Positions 16,889-24,625 of a DNA stretch of 27,689 bases are shown here, piece after piece. The notes under the pieces are model-generated. The model was given only the letters and a program-made list of their open reading frames with translations, made no database searches and was not told the origin of the DNA. The stretch is taken from contig JAPLSI010000128.1 in assembly GCA_026398715.1 (NCBI GenBank), positions 1 to 27,689 of the forward strand. The letters are read 5' to 3'. The position numbers and the translations under genes are program-made. How positions within the stretch are numbered: the first letter of the stretch is position 1; the number at the start of each line of letters is the position of its first letter. The DNA is from Gammaproteobacteria bacterium (GTDB taxonomy: Bacteria > Pseudomonadota > Gammaproteobacteria > Xanthomonadales > Xanthomonadaceae).

Positions 16889-17680
16889 ATGCGCAAATTC
16901 ATCGCCACCGTACTGCTGCTTTCGTTCTCGACCCAGTCGCTCGCCTGGAAAGGCGACGGGCATGCGATCGTCGGCACGCTGGCGGAACGCCAGTTGAATG
17001 CCGAGGCAAGGGCCGAGGTCGCCAGGCTGTTGGCCGGCGAACCCGACCCGACATTGGCCGGCATTGCGAGCTGGGCGGACGAGGTTCGCGCGAACGAAGT
17101 TTCCGGCGCCTCCGCGCGACTGCACTACGTCAACTTCCGGGGCGGCGACTGCAATTACGTGCCCGTGCGCGACTGCCCGGATGGCAAATGCCTTATCGCG
17201 GCGATCAACGGCAATTTCCGGATACTGTCCGACCGCACGCGCAGCGATGCCGAGCGTCGCGACGCGCTCAAGTACCTGGTCCATTTCGTCGGTGACGCGC
17301 ACCAGCCCCTGCATGCGACGCTTCGCAACGACAAGGGCGGCGGCGACTTCCAGGTGAGCTACAAGGGCAAAGGCAGCAACCTGCACATGGTCTGGGACCA
17401 GCTGATAATCGAGCGCAGGAAACTGGCGCCGGTCGCGTATGCAAACGCATTTTCGGCCGGCCCGACGACGACAGGCCCTGGTTCCGCGCGCCCATCCAAT
17501 CTCCCTGCCGTTGAATGGGCCCTGGAGTCGTGCCGCATCGTGCGCGACGGCAACCTGTATCCGTCCCGCCACGTAATCGATGACGCCTACCTGGACCGCC
17601 ATGCGCCGATTGCCGAACAACGGCTGCGCCTTGCCGGCAACCGCCTGGCCGACATGATCAATCGCGCGCTGGCGCGCTGA
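16889..17680 (+). CDS. Secreted S1/P1-type zinc nuclease
   Basis: A 263-residue exported nuclease. The signal peptide ends SLA, leaving tryptophan W20 as the mature N-terminus, which is itself a zinc ligand in this family. The other ligands follow with the same spacing as in nuclease P1: H25, D64, H79, H132, D136, H142 (in HFVGDAHQPLH), H166 and D170 (in NLHMVWD). All nine trinuclear-zinc ligands are therefore present. It should cleave single-stranded DNA/RNA and 3'-nucleotides in the periplasm or medium, perhaps for phosphate scavenging. The usual GGN before the substrate pocket is GGGD here. No strong ribosome site is seen. Its stop abuts the stop of the convergent osmC-like gene with no bases between. 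Confidence 0.92.
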   Translation: MRKFIATVLLLSFSTQSLAWKGDGHAIVGTLAERQLNAEARAEVARLLAGEPDPTLAGIASWADEVRANEVSGASARLHYVNFRGGDCNYVPVRDCPDGKCLIAAINGNFRILSDRTRSDAERRDALKYLVHFVGDAHQPLHATLRNDKGGGDFQVSYKGKGSNLHMVWDQLIIERRKLAPVAYANAFSAGPTTTGPGSARPSNLPAVEWALESCRIVRDGNLYPSRHVIDDAYLDRHAPIAEQRLRLAGNRLADMINRALAR

Positions 17681-18160
17681 TCAGGCGCCCGCCTCGAAAC
17701 TCTTGTCACCCATCAGCACGTTGCCGTGCGCATCCTTCACCGTCACCTGCACCTCGATTCCCTGGCGGACACTCTGGGTGACGATGCAGAAGTCCTCGAA
17801 TTGAGCGAGAACGCGATCCAGGTGCTGGTAGGACTCGTTGCCCTCGGGCAGCAACAGTTCGACCTGCGCCTGCGGGATACGCAGGCGGCCCTGCGCATTG
17901 CGCACCATGTTCGCGCTGATCTGCACGCGTAGCTTGCCGGGCTGGTTGCGTTGCTTGCGCAGCGCGAACAGCAAGCTGGCCATCAGGCAGTTGGCGATGC
18001 TGGCCAGCAACAACCGGGACGGATTGGGTCCGCGTCCCTGCCCCAGCGGCGGCGACTCGTCGGTGAGCAGCGGATCGAGATCGGTGTCCTCGAACGTAAC
18101 GCGGAAGGCGTAGTCGCTTTCCTGTTCGAGGCTGATGCGGATCGGCTGGTCGTCACTCAT
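17681..18160 (-). CDS. OsmC-family thiol peroxidase-like protein
   Basis: A 159-residue OsmC/Ohr-fold protein with the two hallmark cysteines: C58 in the central helix (ASIANCLMASLLFAL) and C125 in the second helix (FEDFCIVTQSVRQGI). The family reduces organic hydroperoxides through these cysteines, and many members have unknown thiol chemistry. The start overlaps the RND permease stop as ATGA, so it is translated as the last gene of the sulfide operon. In that setting a role on persulfides or oxidised thiols is an inference, not established. It converges on the S1/P1 nuclease with no intergenic bases. Confidence 0.88.
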   Translation of the reverse strand: MSDDQPIRISLEQESDYAFRVTFEDTDLDPLLTDESPPLGQGRGPNPSRLLLASIANCLMASLLFALRKQRNQPGKLRVQISANMVRNAQGRLRIPQAQVELLLPEGNESYQHLDRVLAQFEDFCIVTQSVRQGIEVQVTVKDAHGNVLMGDKSFEAGA

Positions 18161-21100
18161 GGCGTTGCTCCGGGATCGTTCGTGTTCAGGGCGCGGTTCC
18201 CGCGCGGCGCGCGGGCAGACAGCAGTGCGTAATACAGAAGCGGAATGACGACCAGCGTCAGTGCGGTCGACACCAGGATGCCGAAGATCAGCGCGATCGC
18301 CAGGCCGTTGAAGATGGGATCGTCGAGGATGAAGAACGCGCCCATCATCGCTGCCGCGCCAGTGAGCACGATCGGCTTGGCGCGAACCGCGCACGCTTCG
18401 ATCACTGCGTCTTCCGCGCTTCGTCCCTCGGCCAGCGCCTGGTTGATGAAGTCCACCAGCAGGATCGAGTTGCGAACGATGATGCCGGCCAGCGCGATCA
18501 TGCCGATCATGGAAGTTGCGGTGAACTGCGCGCCCAGCAGGGCATGCCCGGGCATCACGCCGATCACCGTCAACGGGATCGGCGCCATGATGACCAGCGG
18601 CACGAGGTAACTGCGGAACTGCGCGACCACCAGCAGATAAATCAGCACCATGCCGGCCGCATAGGCAATACCCATGTCGCGGAATGTTTCGTAGGTGATC
18701 TGCCACTCGCCGTCCCACTTGATGGCGAAGCCGCTGGTATCGGTCGGTTGCGCGATGAAGGATTGTTCGATGGCCGTGCCGTCGACCGGATCGTCGCGCA
18801 AGCTGTCCACCAGCGAGAACATCCCGTACAACGGGCTATCCAGTTCGCCAGCCTCATCGCCCGTCACGTAGACCACCGGCAGCAGGTCCTTGTGCATGAT
18901 CGCGCCGTCCCACGGCGCGGTTTGCACCGTCACCAGTTCCGACAACGGTACCAGCTGCCCCTGCGAGCCGCGCACGCGGAGCGCCAGCAGTCGATCGGTC
19001 GTGGCCTGTTCGGACGCGGCCATGCGCAAACGCACCGGGCGCGCATATTTCGACGTTCCATCGTGCAGGTAGGTCGCATCGAGCCCGGGCACGGCGGCCG
19101 CCAGCGCATCGCTGATCGCCGACTGCGGCACGCCCAGGCGCGCGGCGCGAACGCGATCGACCACATAGGTTTCACGCGGCGCATCGCTTTCGACGCTGGT
19201 ATCGACATCCACGATGCCTTCGGTCTTCTGGAACCGTTTCTCCAGCGCAAGTGCGAGCTTGCGATTGCGCGCGTAATCGGGCCCGTAGACCTCGGCGACC
19301 AGCGGCGACAGCACCGGTGGTCCCGGCGGCACTTCCACTACCTTCACCGATGCGCCGTGTCGCTTGCCGACGGCAGCCAGTTGCGGACGCAGGTCGCGGG
19401 CGATTTCATGGCTTTGCCGGTCGCGCTCGTGCTTGTCTATCAGGTTTACCTGCAGGTCGCCGACGTTGCTTCCGCTGCGCAGGAAGTACTGCCGCACCAG
19501 GCCGTTGAAGTTCATCGGCGCCGAAGTGCCGGCGTAACCCTGGTAATCGAGCACCTCGGGCACCGTGTCCACGACGGCCGCCAGCTCGGTAAGCAGTGCA
19601 TTGGTGTCCTCGAGCGTACGTCCCTCGGGAAGATCCACCACCACCTGGAACTCCGACTTGTTGTCGAACGGCAGCATCTTCAGGACGACCAGTTGCACTA
19701 CGGCCAGGGACGCTGCCAGCACGACCAGCCCGGCCACGCCGCCGAAGAACACCAGCCGTCGACGCGAGCCCTTGGCCGGATCGAGAAAGGGGCGCATCAG
19801 TTTTCCAAAGAAGCGATGCAACCACGATTCGGTCGACGCTTCCGGGGGCAGCGCCGCGGAATGACCGGCTGAAGGACCTTGCACTGGCGTCGCCGGATGC
19901 GCGCCATGCCGCCCCAGCAACTTCAGCGACAACCAGGGCGTCACGATCAGTGCGATCGCGAGCGACAGCAGCATGCCGACCGACGCGTTGATCGGGATCG
20001 GCCGCATGTACGGGCCCATCAGGCCGGAAACGAAGGCCATCGGCATCAATGCAGCGATGACCGTGAAGGTGGCCAGGATGGTCGGACCACCAACTTCGTC
20101 CACGGCCGGCGGAATGGCCTCGCGCAGCGTCTTGCCGCCGCGCGCCATGTGCCGATGGATGTTCTCGACCACGACGATGGCGTCGTCCACCAGGATGCCG
20201 ATCGAAAATATCAGTGCGAAAAGCGAAACGCGATTCAAGGTGAATCCCATCGCCCAGGACGCAAACAGCGTGACGGCCAGCGTCAGCACCACCGCGCTGC
20301 CGACCACAATGGCTTCGCGCCAGCCCAGGGCGAACAACACCAGCAACACCACCGACCCGGTTGCGAACACCAGCTTCTGGATCAGCTTCATCGCCTTGTC
20401 GGTGGCGGTCTGGCCGTAGTCGCGCGTAATGCTGACGTGCACGCCTGCGGGAATCAGCTCGCCTTCGAGTTCGGCGATGCGGCGGCTGACTGCGCCGGTG
20501 ATGTCGGCGGCGTTGCTGCCGGGTTTCTTCGCCACGGCGATGGTGACGGCAGGCGCAAGCCCGCCGGTGGGACCCGCTCGACCGGCAGGTGCACCATGCC
20601 AGGCATATCGGGTAGCGGTGTCGCCGCCGGCGCGGACATCCGCGACGTCCGACAGCAACACCGGCTTGCCTTCCTTCAATCCGATGACCAGTCCAGCCAC
20701 GGCATCGGCGTCGGCAAGGAAAGTGCCGGCCGTCACCGGCACCGCACCGTCGCTGCCGATGCGTTCGCCGAGTTGGCGCACGGCATTGGCTGCCTGCAGC
20801 GATTGCACCAGGTCAGCCACGGTCAGGTTGTATGCGGCGAGCCGCGAGGCATCAAGCGTGACCGCCGCAACCCGGTCGGGCGCGCCGATGGTGTAGACAT
20901 CGCGCGTGCCCGGAATGCGTTTGATCTCGGTTTCTAGGGCGTGCGCTATCTCGGCCAGTTCCACGGGACCGCGCCAATCCTCGCCCTTGCTGGCGGTCAA
21001 TGCGTCGTCTGCCCACACGGTCAGGCTCATCACGGGCACGTCGTCGATGCCCTTGGGCTTCACCAGGGGCTGGCCGACACCGAGGCCGGCGGGCAGCCAG

Positions 21101-21486
21101 TCCTGGTTCGAATAGATCTGGTTGTACAGGCGCACGATGGCCGGCTGGCGTTCGACGCCGACGGTGTATTCCACCGTCAGTATCGCCATGCCCGGGCGAC
21201 TGGTCGAATAGACGTGCTTGACGCCTTCGATCTCCAGAAGCTTCTGCTCGAGCGGCGTGCTCACCAGTTGTTCGACATCGCGGGCGCTGGCGCCCACGAA
21301 CGGGACGAATACATTCGCCATGGTCACGTCGATCTGCGGCTCTTCCTCGCGCGGCGTGATCAGCACCGCGACCAGGCCCAGCAGCAAGCCGAGAATCGCC
21401 AGCACCGGGGTCAGGGGGTTGGCCTGGAAGGCAGCGGCAAGTCGGCCGGACAGGCCGAAGCGTGCGCCCGATGGCTGGTCAGTCAT
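18157..21486 (-). CDS. RND efflux permease of the sulfide-linked operon
   Basis: A 1109-residue RND permease, longer than AcrB-type pumps and clearly distinct from the one at 4417-7545. TM1 is at about 27-45, followed by the first periplasmic half. TM4 contains FSIGILVDDAIVVVEN with proton-relay D434-D435. A long Pro/Ala-rich cytoplasmic insert lies near 530-560 (GRHGAHPATPVQGPSAGHSA). The second half follows. In TM10 the segment is AGIIVRNSILLVDF, so Arg1005 stands where AcrB-type pumps have the essential lysine. It starts 8 bases inside the adaptor gene and its stop overlaps the OsmC-like start, so adaptor, pump and OsmC are translationally coupled. The substrate is unknown; a sulfur species is suggested only by context. 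Confidence 0.93.
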   Translation of the reverse strand: MTDQPSGARFGLSGRLAAAFQANPLTPVLAILGLLLGLVAVLITPREEEPQIDVTMANVFVPFVGASARDVEQLVSTPLEQKLLEIEGVKHVYSTSRPGMAILTVEYTVGVERQPAIVRLYNQIYSNQDWLPAGLGVGQPLVKPKGIDDVPVMSLTVWADDALTASKGEDWRGPVELAEIAHALETEIKRIPGTRDVYTIGAPDRVAAVTLDASRLAAYNLTVADLVQSLQAANAVRQLGERIGSDGAVPVTAGTFLADADAVAGLVIGLKEGKPVLLSDVADVRAGGDTATRYAWHGAPAGRAGPTGGLAPAVTIAVAKKPGSNAADITGAVSRRIAELEGELIPAGVHVSITRDYGQTATDKAMKLIQKLVFATGSVVLLVLFALGWREAIVVGSAVVLTLAVTLFASWAMGFTLNRVSLFALIFSIGILVDDAIVVVENIHRHMARGGKTLREAIPPAVDEVGGPTILATFTVIAALMPMAFVSGLMGPYMRPIPINASVGMLLSLAIALIVTPWLSLKLLGRHGAHPATPVQGPSAGHSAALPPEASTESWLHRFFGKLMRPFLDPAKGSRRRLVFFGGVAGLVVLAASLAVVQLVVLKMLPFDNKSEFQVVVDLPEGRTLEDTNALLTELAAVVDTVPEVLDYQGYAGTSAPMNFNGLVRQYFLRSGSNVGDLQVNLIDKHERDRQSHEIARDLRPQLAAVGKRHGASVKVVEVPPGPPVLSPLVAEVYGPDYARNRKLALALEKRFQKTEGIVDVDTSVESDAPRETYVVDRVRAARLGVPQSAISDALAAAVPGLDATYLHDGTSKYARPVRLRMAASEQATTDRLLALRVRGSQGQLVPLSELVTVQTAPWDGAIMHKDLLPVVYVTGDEAGELDSPLYGMFSLVDSLRDDPVDGTAIEQSFIAQPTDTSGFAIKWDGEWQITYETFRDMGIAYAAGMVLIYLLVVAQFRSYLVPLVIMAPIPLTVIGVMPGHALLGAQFTATSMIGMIALAGIIVRNSILLVDFINQALAEGRSAEDAVIEACAVRAKPIVLTGAAAMMGAFFILDDPIFNGLAIALIFGILVSTALTLVVIPLLYYALLSARAPRGNRALNTNDPGATP

Positions 21487-22564
21487 GGCTGGCTTCCGCC
21501 GCCTTGCGCTGCGCCGCCAGCGCCTGCAGTGCCGCAACCGGATCGCTTGCGACTGCCTCGCCTGCCCTCAGACCGGCCAGCACTTCCACCTGGTCGCCGA
21601 TGCGGCGACCCAGGCGCAGCTGCCGCAATGAAAGTCGATTGCCATCGACCACGTAAACGCCGGACACCTCGCCCCGCTGCACGACCATGGATTGCGGCAC
21701 GTGCACGACGGCGGCCGCACCCGTGGCTGCAACCACGGGAAATTGCACCTTGGCAGCGGATCCGGGCCGCGGCGGATTGTCAGTGTCCGGCAGCGTGATG
21801 CGCACGCCGACGCTATGCGTGGACGGGTCGGCGGCGGGGAAAACGACCACTGCGGCCGCGTCCAGGACACGTCCATCGTCCAGCACCACGCGCGCAGCAT
21901 CGAGGCTGCGAATCGCGTCCGCATCGGACTGCGGCACTTGCACTTCGATACGCAGGGCGCCGGGTGCATGCACGGCGATCAGCGGCTGGCCCGGGCTGAG
22001 GCTTTCGCCCGGTTCGACATGGCGTGCGCTGACGATGCCTGCGAAGGGCGCTCGCACCACCGTGTAGTCGGCCTGTTGCCCTGCCTGGGCGAGTTGCGCG
22101 CGCGCCGCGTCGCGGTTGGCAGCGGCCGCGTCGCGCGCGGCACGCGCCTGGTCAAGCTGCAGGCGCGAGACGAACTGCTTTGCGGCGAGCGCCTGGTAAC
22201 GCGCGTAGTTGGCTGCGGCTTCGGCCGCCATGGCCTCGGCCGCGCGCAGTTGGGCGCGCGCCGCCGAAGCGCCTGCCTGCTGTTCGACTGCAGTCAGGCG
22301 CAACAACACCTGCCCGGCGACGACAGCATCGTTGACGTCGACCTCAACCGAAGTCACGCGGCCGCTGGTCTGCGCCGACAACTCGGCCTGGCGCACCGCC
22401 TCCACGACGCCATCCCAACTGCGTCCGCTGCCATCGCCCCCGGCAGTGACGGTGATCGTCTCCAGCTTCGGCAATGCCGCCGCCGTGGAAGCTGCCTGCT
22501 CGCCGGAGCAAGCCGCCAGTGCGATCAGCCATCCCGCGCCGAGGAGTCGCCAGCTTGTTTTCAT
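21479..22564 (-). CDS. RND adaptor lipoprotein of the sulfide-linked operon
   Basis: A 361-residue membrane-fusion protein. The lipoprotein signal LIALAAC places the lipidated cysteine at residue 19. The barrel-sandwich halves (SAQTSGRVTSVEVDVNDAVV and ADYTVVRAPFAGIVSARHV) flank a long Ala/Gln/Arg alpha-hairpin, followed by beta-barrel and membrane-proximal domains. It should connect the pump encoded downstream to an outer-membrane channel that is not encoded here. Its start overlaps the stop of the small YgaP-like gene (ATGA) and its stop overlaps the permease start by 8 bases, so it is tightly coupled on both sides. Confidence 0.92.
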   Translation of the reverse strand: MKTSWRLLGAGWLIALAACSGEQAASTAAALPKLETITVTAGGDGSGRSWDGVVEAVRQAELSAQTSGRVTSVEVDVNDAVVAGQVLLRLTAVEQQAGASAARAQLRAAEAMAAEAAANYARYQALAAKQFVSRLQLDQARAARDAAAANRDAARAQLAQAGQQADYTVVRAPFAGIVSARHVEPGESLSPGQPLIAVHAPGALRIEVQVPQSDADAIRSLDAARVVLDDGRVLDAAAVVVFPAADPSTHSVGVRITLPDTDNPPRPGSAAKVQFPVVAATGAAAVVHVPQSMVVQRGEVSGVYVVDGNRLSLRQLRLGRRIGDQVEVLAGLRAGEAVASDPVAALQALAAQRKAAEASHD

Positions 22565-22767
22565 TTGAATGCAGGACCGCCGCCGGGAACGCCCAGCTTC
22601 TTGAATACCATCGCCGCCGGGCAGAAGCCGGTGAAGCTCGACTGGATCAGGTTGAGCCCGACGAAGCAGGTCAGCAGCAGCCACATCGGCGATACGAAAT
22701 AGGCCAGCGCGGCGCTTGTCAGCACCATGACGCCGGCGAAGGCGAGTACGGCTCGATCAAGGTTCAT
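22561..22767 (-). CDS. YgaP-type (DUF2892) small inner-membrane protein
   Basis: A 68-residue protein with two hydrophobic spans (about 5-24 and 27-45) and the family signature TGFCPAAMVFKKLG (46-59). The signature includes a conserved Cys after the second span. In E. coli YgaP this domain is fused to a rhodanese and is controlled by the BigR homologue YgaV; here it stands alone and no rhodanese is present in the window. The start has a strong GGAGA 6 bases upstream and follows the sulfide:quinone oxidoreductase stop by 10 bases. The family may help move or sense sulfur/thiocyanate species at the membrane, but its biochemical role is not settled. Confidence 0.85.
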   Translation of the reverse strand: MNLDRAVLAFAGVMVLTSAALAYFVSPMWLLLTCFVGLNLIQSSFTGFCPAAMVFKKLGVPGGGPAFK

Positions 22768-22777
22768 GACTTTCTCC

Positions 22778-24094
22778 TCAGCTTGGATTGGAAGTTTTGT
22801 TCGATGACGCGGATCGCTTGGTTTCCTTCAGGCGCTCGATGCCGAGCATGCCGAGGATGTACTTCTCGTAGACCGGCTCGGACGTTCCGTTGCGCATCTT
22901 GTAGAGGAAGTATTTTTCGAAGGCGATCTTGGCCAGGTGCACCCATTTGCCGGTCTTGGCCCAGGTGACGTTGCGCGGCGGAATTTGCGGCAGGGCGACG
23001 AACGCGACGCCGGTGTCGCCCATGTCGGCGAAGCACACTGCGTTCCAGGTGCCTTCGAAATCCGCCGGCTTGCCGGCGAGGTCCGCCTGGATGTTGCGCA
23101 CGATCGTGGTCACCATCGATTCGATCATGAAACCGGTCTTGGGCGCGCCCGTGGTGATAGGAGTGACCTCGACCGGCGGGATCGCCACGCAAACGCCGGC
23201 CGCGAAGATCTCCGGATACTTCGGGCTGCGCTGGTGCTTGTCGACGATCACGAACCCGCGCGGATTGCACAGGCCCTCGACTGCGGCGACGGGGGGCACG
23301 CCCTTGAAGGCGGGCAACACCATCGCGTAGGAAAACGGCAGCACGTAGTCCTTCTTGGGATTGCCGTCATCGTCGTGCTGCACGACCGACATCTCACCGG
23401 CGCGCACGTCGGCGATCTTGGCGTTGGTCACCCACTTGATGTGGCGCTGGCGCATTTCCGATTCCATCAGGCCCTTGGAATCGCCCACGCCGCCCAGGCC
23501 CATGTGGCCGATATAGGGCTCGCTGGTGACAAAGGTCATCGGCACCTTGTCGCGCAGCTTGCGCTTGCGCAGGTCGGCATCGAGGATCATTGCGAATTCG
23601 TAGGCGGGGCCGAAGCAGCTTGCGCCTTGCGCCGCGCCGATCACGATTGGCCCGGGATGGGCCAGGAATTCCTGGTAGGCGCCCCAGGCCGCCGTCGCGT
23701 GGGGCGCGGTGCACACGGACTGGGTGTGGCCGGGATGCGGGCCGAGGCCGGACACTTCCTCGAAAGCGAGCTTCGGGCCGGTGCAGATCAGCAGGTAGTC
23801 GTAGCCGATCTTCTGCCCGGCGTCGGTCAGCAAGGTCTTTTCCGCCGCGCGGATTTCGGTAACCGGGCGCGGCAGGAAATCGATGTTCTTCTTCGACAGG
23901 TATTCGCCTGCCGGAAGGCAGGTCTGGTCGGGCTTGCGCCAGCCCACGGCCAACCAGGGATTGGAAGGCGTGAAGCTGAAGCGCTCGCCATCGCCGATCA
24001 CCGTGATGCGATGGTCGGGGCCGAGGGTTTCACGCAGTTCGTAAGCGGCACTCATGCCAGCCAGTCCTGCGCCTACGATCACGATATGTGCCAT
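22778..24094 (-). CDS. sqr: Sulfide:quinone oxidoreductase, type I-like
   Basis: A 438-residue FAD-dependent enzyme that oxidises hydrogen sulfide to polysulfide or persulfide and passes electrons to the quinone pool. The FAD motif is VIVGAGLAGMSAAYEL (5-20). Three catalytic cysteines are in place: C128 (QSVCTAPHA), C160 (GASCFGPAYEF) and C354 (NAVCFADMGD). From memory these match positions 128, 160 and 356 of the Acidithiobacillus enzyme. FAAGVCVAIPP is the second FAD-contact segment. An amphipathic C-terminal region (KIAFEKYFLYKM) would bind the membrane. The start has AGGA 7 bases upstream. It is the first enzyme gene after the BigR-like repressor and is preceded by an FNR-like box, so it may respond to both sulfide and low oxygen. 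Confidence 0.92.
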   Translation of the reverse strand: MAHIVIVGAGLAGMSAAYELRETLGPDHRITVIGDGERFSFTPSNPWLAVGWRKPDQTCLPAGEYLSKKNIDFLPRPVTEIRAAEKTLLTDAGQKIGYDYLLICTGPKLAFEEVSGLGPHPGHTQSVCTAPHATAAWGAYQEFLAHPGPIVIGAAQGASCFGPAYEFAMILDADLRKRKLRDKVPMTFVTSEPYIGHMGLGGVGDSKGLMESEMRQRHIKWVTNAKIADVRAGEMSVVQHDDDGNPKKDYVLPFSYAMVLPAFKGVPPVAAVEGLCNPRGFVIVDKHQRSPKYPEIFAAGVCVAIPPVEVTPITTGAPKTGFMIESMVTTIVRNIQADLAGKPADFEGTWNAVCFADMGDTGVAFVALPQIPPRNVTWAKTGKWVHLAKIAFEKYFLYKMRNGTSEPVYEKYILGMLGIERLKETKRSASSNKTSNPS

Positions 24095-24171
24095 CTCAAA
24101 TTCCTTGCATGGGACACACGCGCGGCGCGTGGTCGGGAAATTCCAGTCTGCTCGGCTTCACTCGGGGAACA

Positions 24172-24185
24172 TTGACCCCGGTCAA
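24172..24185 (-). promoter_or_regulatory. FNR/FixK-family-like box upstream of sqr
   Basis: TTGAC-CCCG-GTCAA is a perfect 5-bp inverted repeat that matches the FNR/ANR/FixK consensus TTGAT-N4-ATCAA at 8 of 10 positions. It lies in the 108-base gap between the repressor stop and the sqr start. On the minus strand a class II position would place the transcript start near 24137, leaving a leader of about 43 bases. The -10 in that place (AGACT-like) is weak, as expected for an activated promoter. Confidence 0.5.
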
Positions 24186-24202
24186 GTCCGCTGAGGCGCG
24201 GT

Positions 24203-24541
24203 TCATGACAATTGCCCGCAGTAAATGTCGTGCAGGGTGTGCATCAACCGATGAACGGGGCCTGCGGGCAGCGAGTAGAAAACCGTCTGGCCGGACTTGC
24301 GGGACTCGACCAGGCCGGCCTCGCGCAGGATCGCCAGATGCTGCGACAGCGCCGACTGGCTCAGCTTGATCCCGGCCAGCAGTTCGCCCACGCTCAGCTC
24401 CTTGTCCACCAGCTGGCACAACACCAGCAGGCGTTGCTCGTTGCCCATGGCCTTGAGCAGCGCCGATGCGTCGCCCGCATGCGATTGCATGCGAGCCATG
24501 GCATCGGTCGGACTGGGACGGTCGGTGTGGGATTTGGACAT
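24203..24541 (-). CDS. bigR: BigR/SqrR/YgaV-type ArsR-family sulfide/persulfide-responsive repressor
   Basis: A 112-residue winged-helix ArsR-family regulator. It has the dimerisation helix, the recognition helix region ELLAGIKLSQSALSQHLAILREAG (53-76) and the wing ESRKSGQTVFYSL. It lacks the metal-binding ELCVCDL box of ArsR/SmtB. It has just two cysteines, C42 (LVLCQL) and C108 (IYCGQL). From memory this is the pair and numbering that forms the redox or persulfide switch of Xylella BigR. Persulfides would link the cysteines and release DNA. It is divergent from the persulfide dioxygenase, with tandem palindromes between, and heads the sqr/RND operon. The ATG has a poor ribosome site, but the cysteine numbering supports it. 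Confidence 0.9.
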   Translation of the reverse strand: MSKSHTDRPSPTDAMARMQSHAGDASALLKAMGNEQRLLVLCQLVDKELSVGELLAGIKLSQSALSQHLAILREAGLVESRKSGQTVFYSLPAGPVHRLMHTLHDIYCGQLS

Positions 24542-24573
24542 GGCCGGTCTTGTGGGGAATGAGCGATGGGATC

Positions 24574-24601
24574 ATTATATTAGCTATTCCTAATTTAGCA
24601 A
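24574..24601 (-). promoter_or_regulatory. Sigma-70 promoter of the bigR-sqr operon
   Basis: On the minus strand TTGCTA (24601-24596), a 16-base spacer and a perfect TATAAT (24579-24574) form a strong promoter. The transcript would start near 24567, leaving a leader of about 26 bases before the bigR ATG. Both operator palindromes overlap it, so bigR would be autoregulated. Confidence 0.75.
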
Positions 24602-24608
24602 TACCTAA
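24579..24608. promoter_or_regulatory. Tandem BigR-type operators between bigR and the dioxygenase gene
   Basis: Two copies of the palindrome TTAG-N6-CTAA lie at 24580-24593 and 24595-24608, 15 bases apart; the first extends to ATTAG/CTAAT. The region is AT-rich in an otherwise GC-rich window. The first copy fills the spacer of the bigR promoter and the second covers its -35. Both also lie just upstream of the dioxygenase ribosome site, so one regulator could repress both directions. Confidence 0.7.
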
Positions 24609-24625
24609 TTTACTGGAGATCCAAA

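Noticed and set aside
18544..19872. Plus-strand open frame inside the second RND permease gene
   Set aside because: Antisense shadow with His/Arg-rich low-complexity translation.
24203..24541. Arsenic- or metal-sensing ArsR/SmtB repressor
   Set aside because: The ELCVCDL metal site is missing, the two-cysteine pattern is that of BigR/SqrR, and the neighbours are sulfide genes rather than metal-resistance genes.
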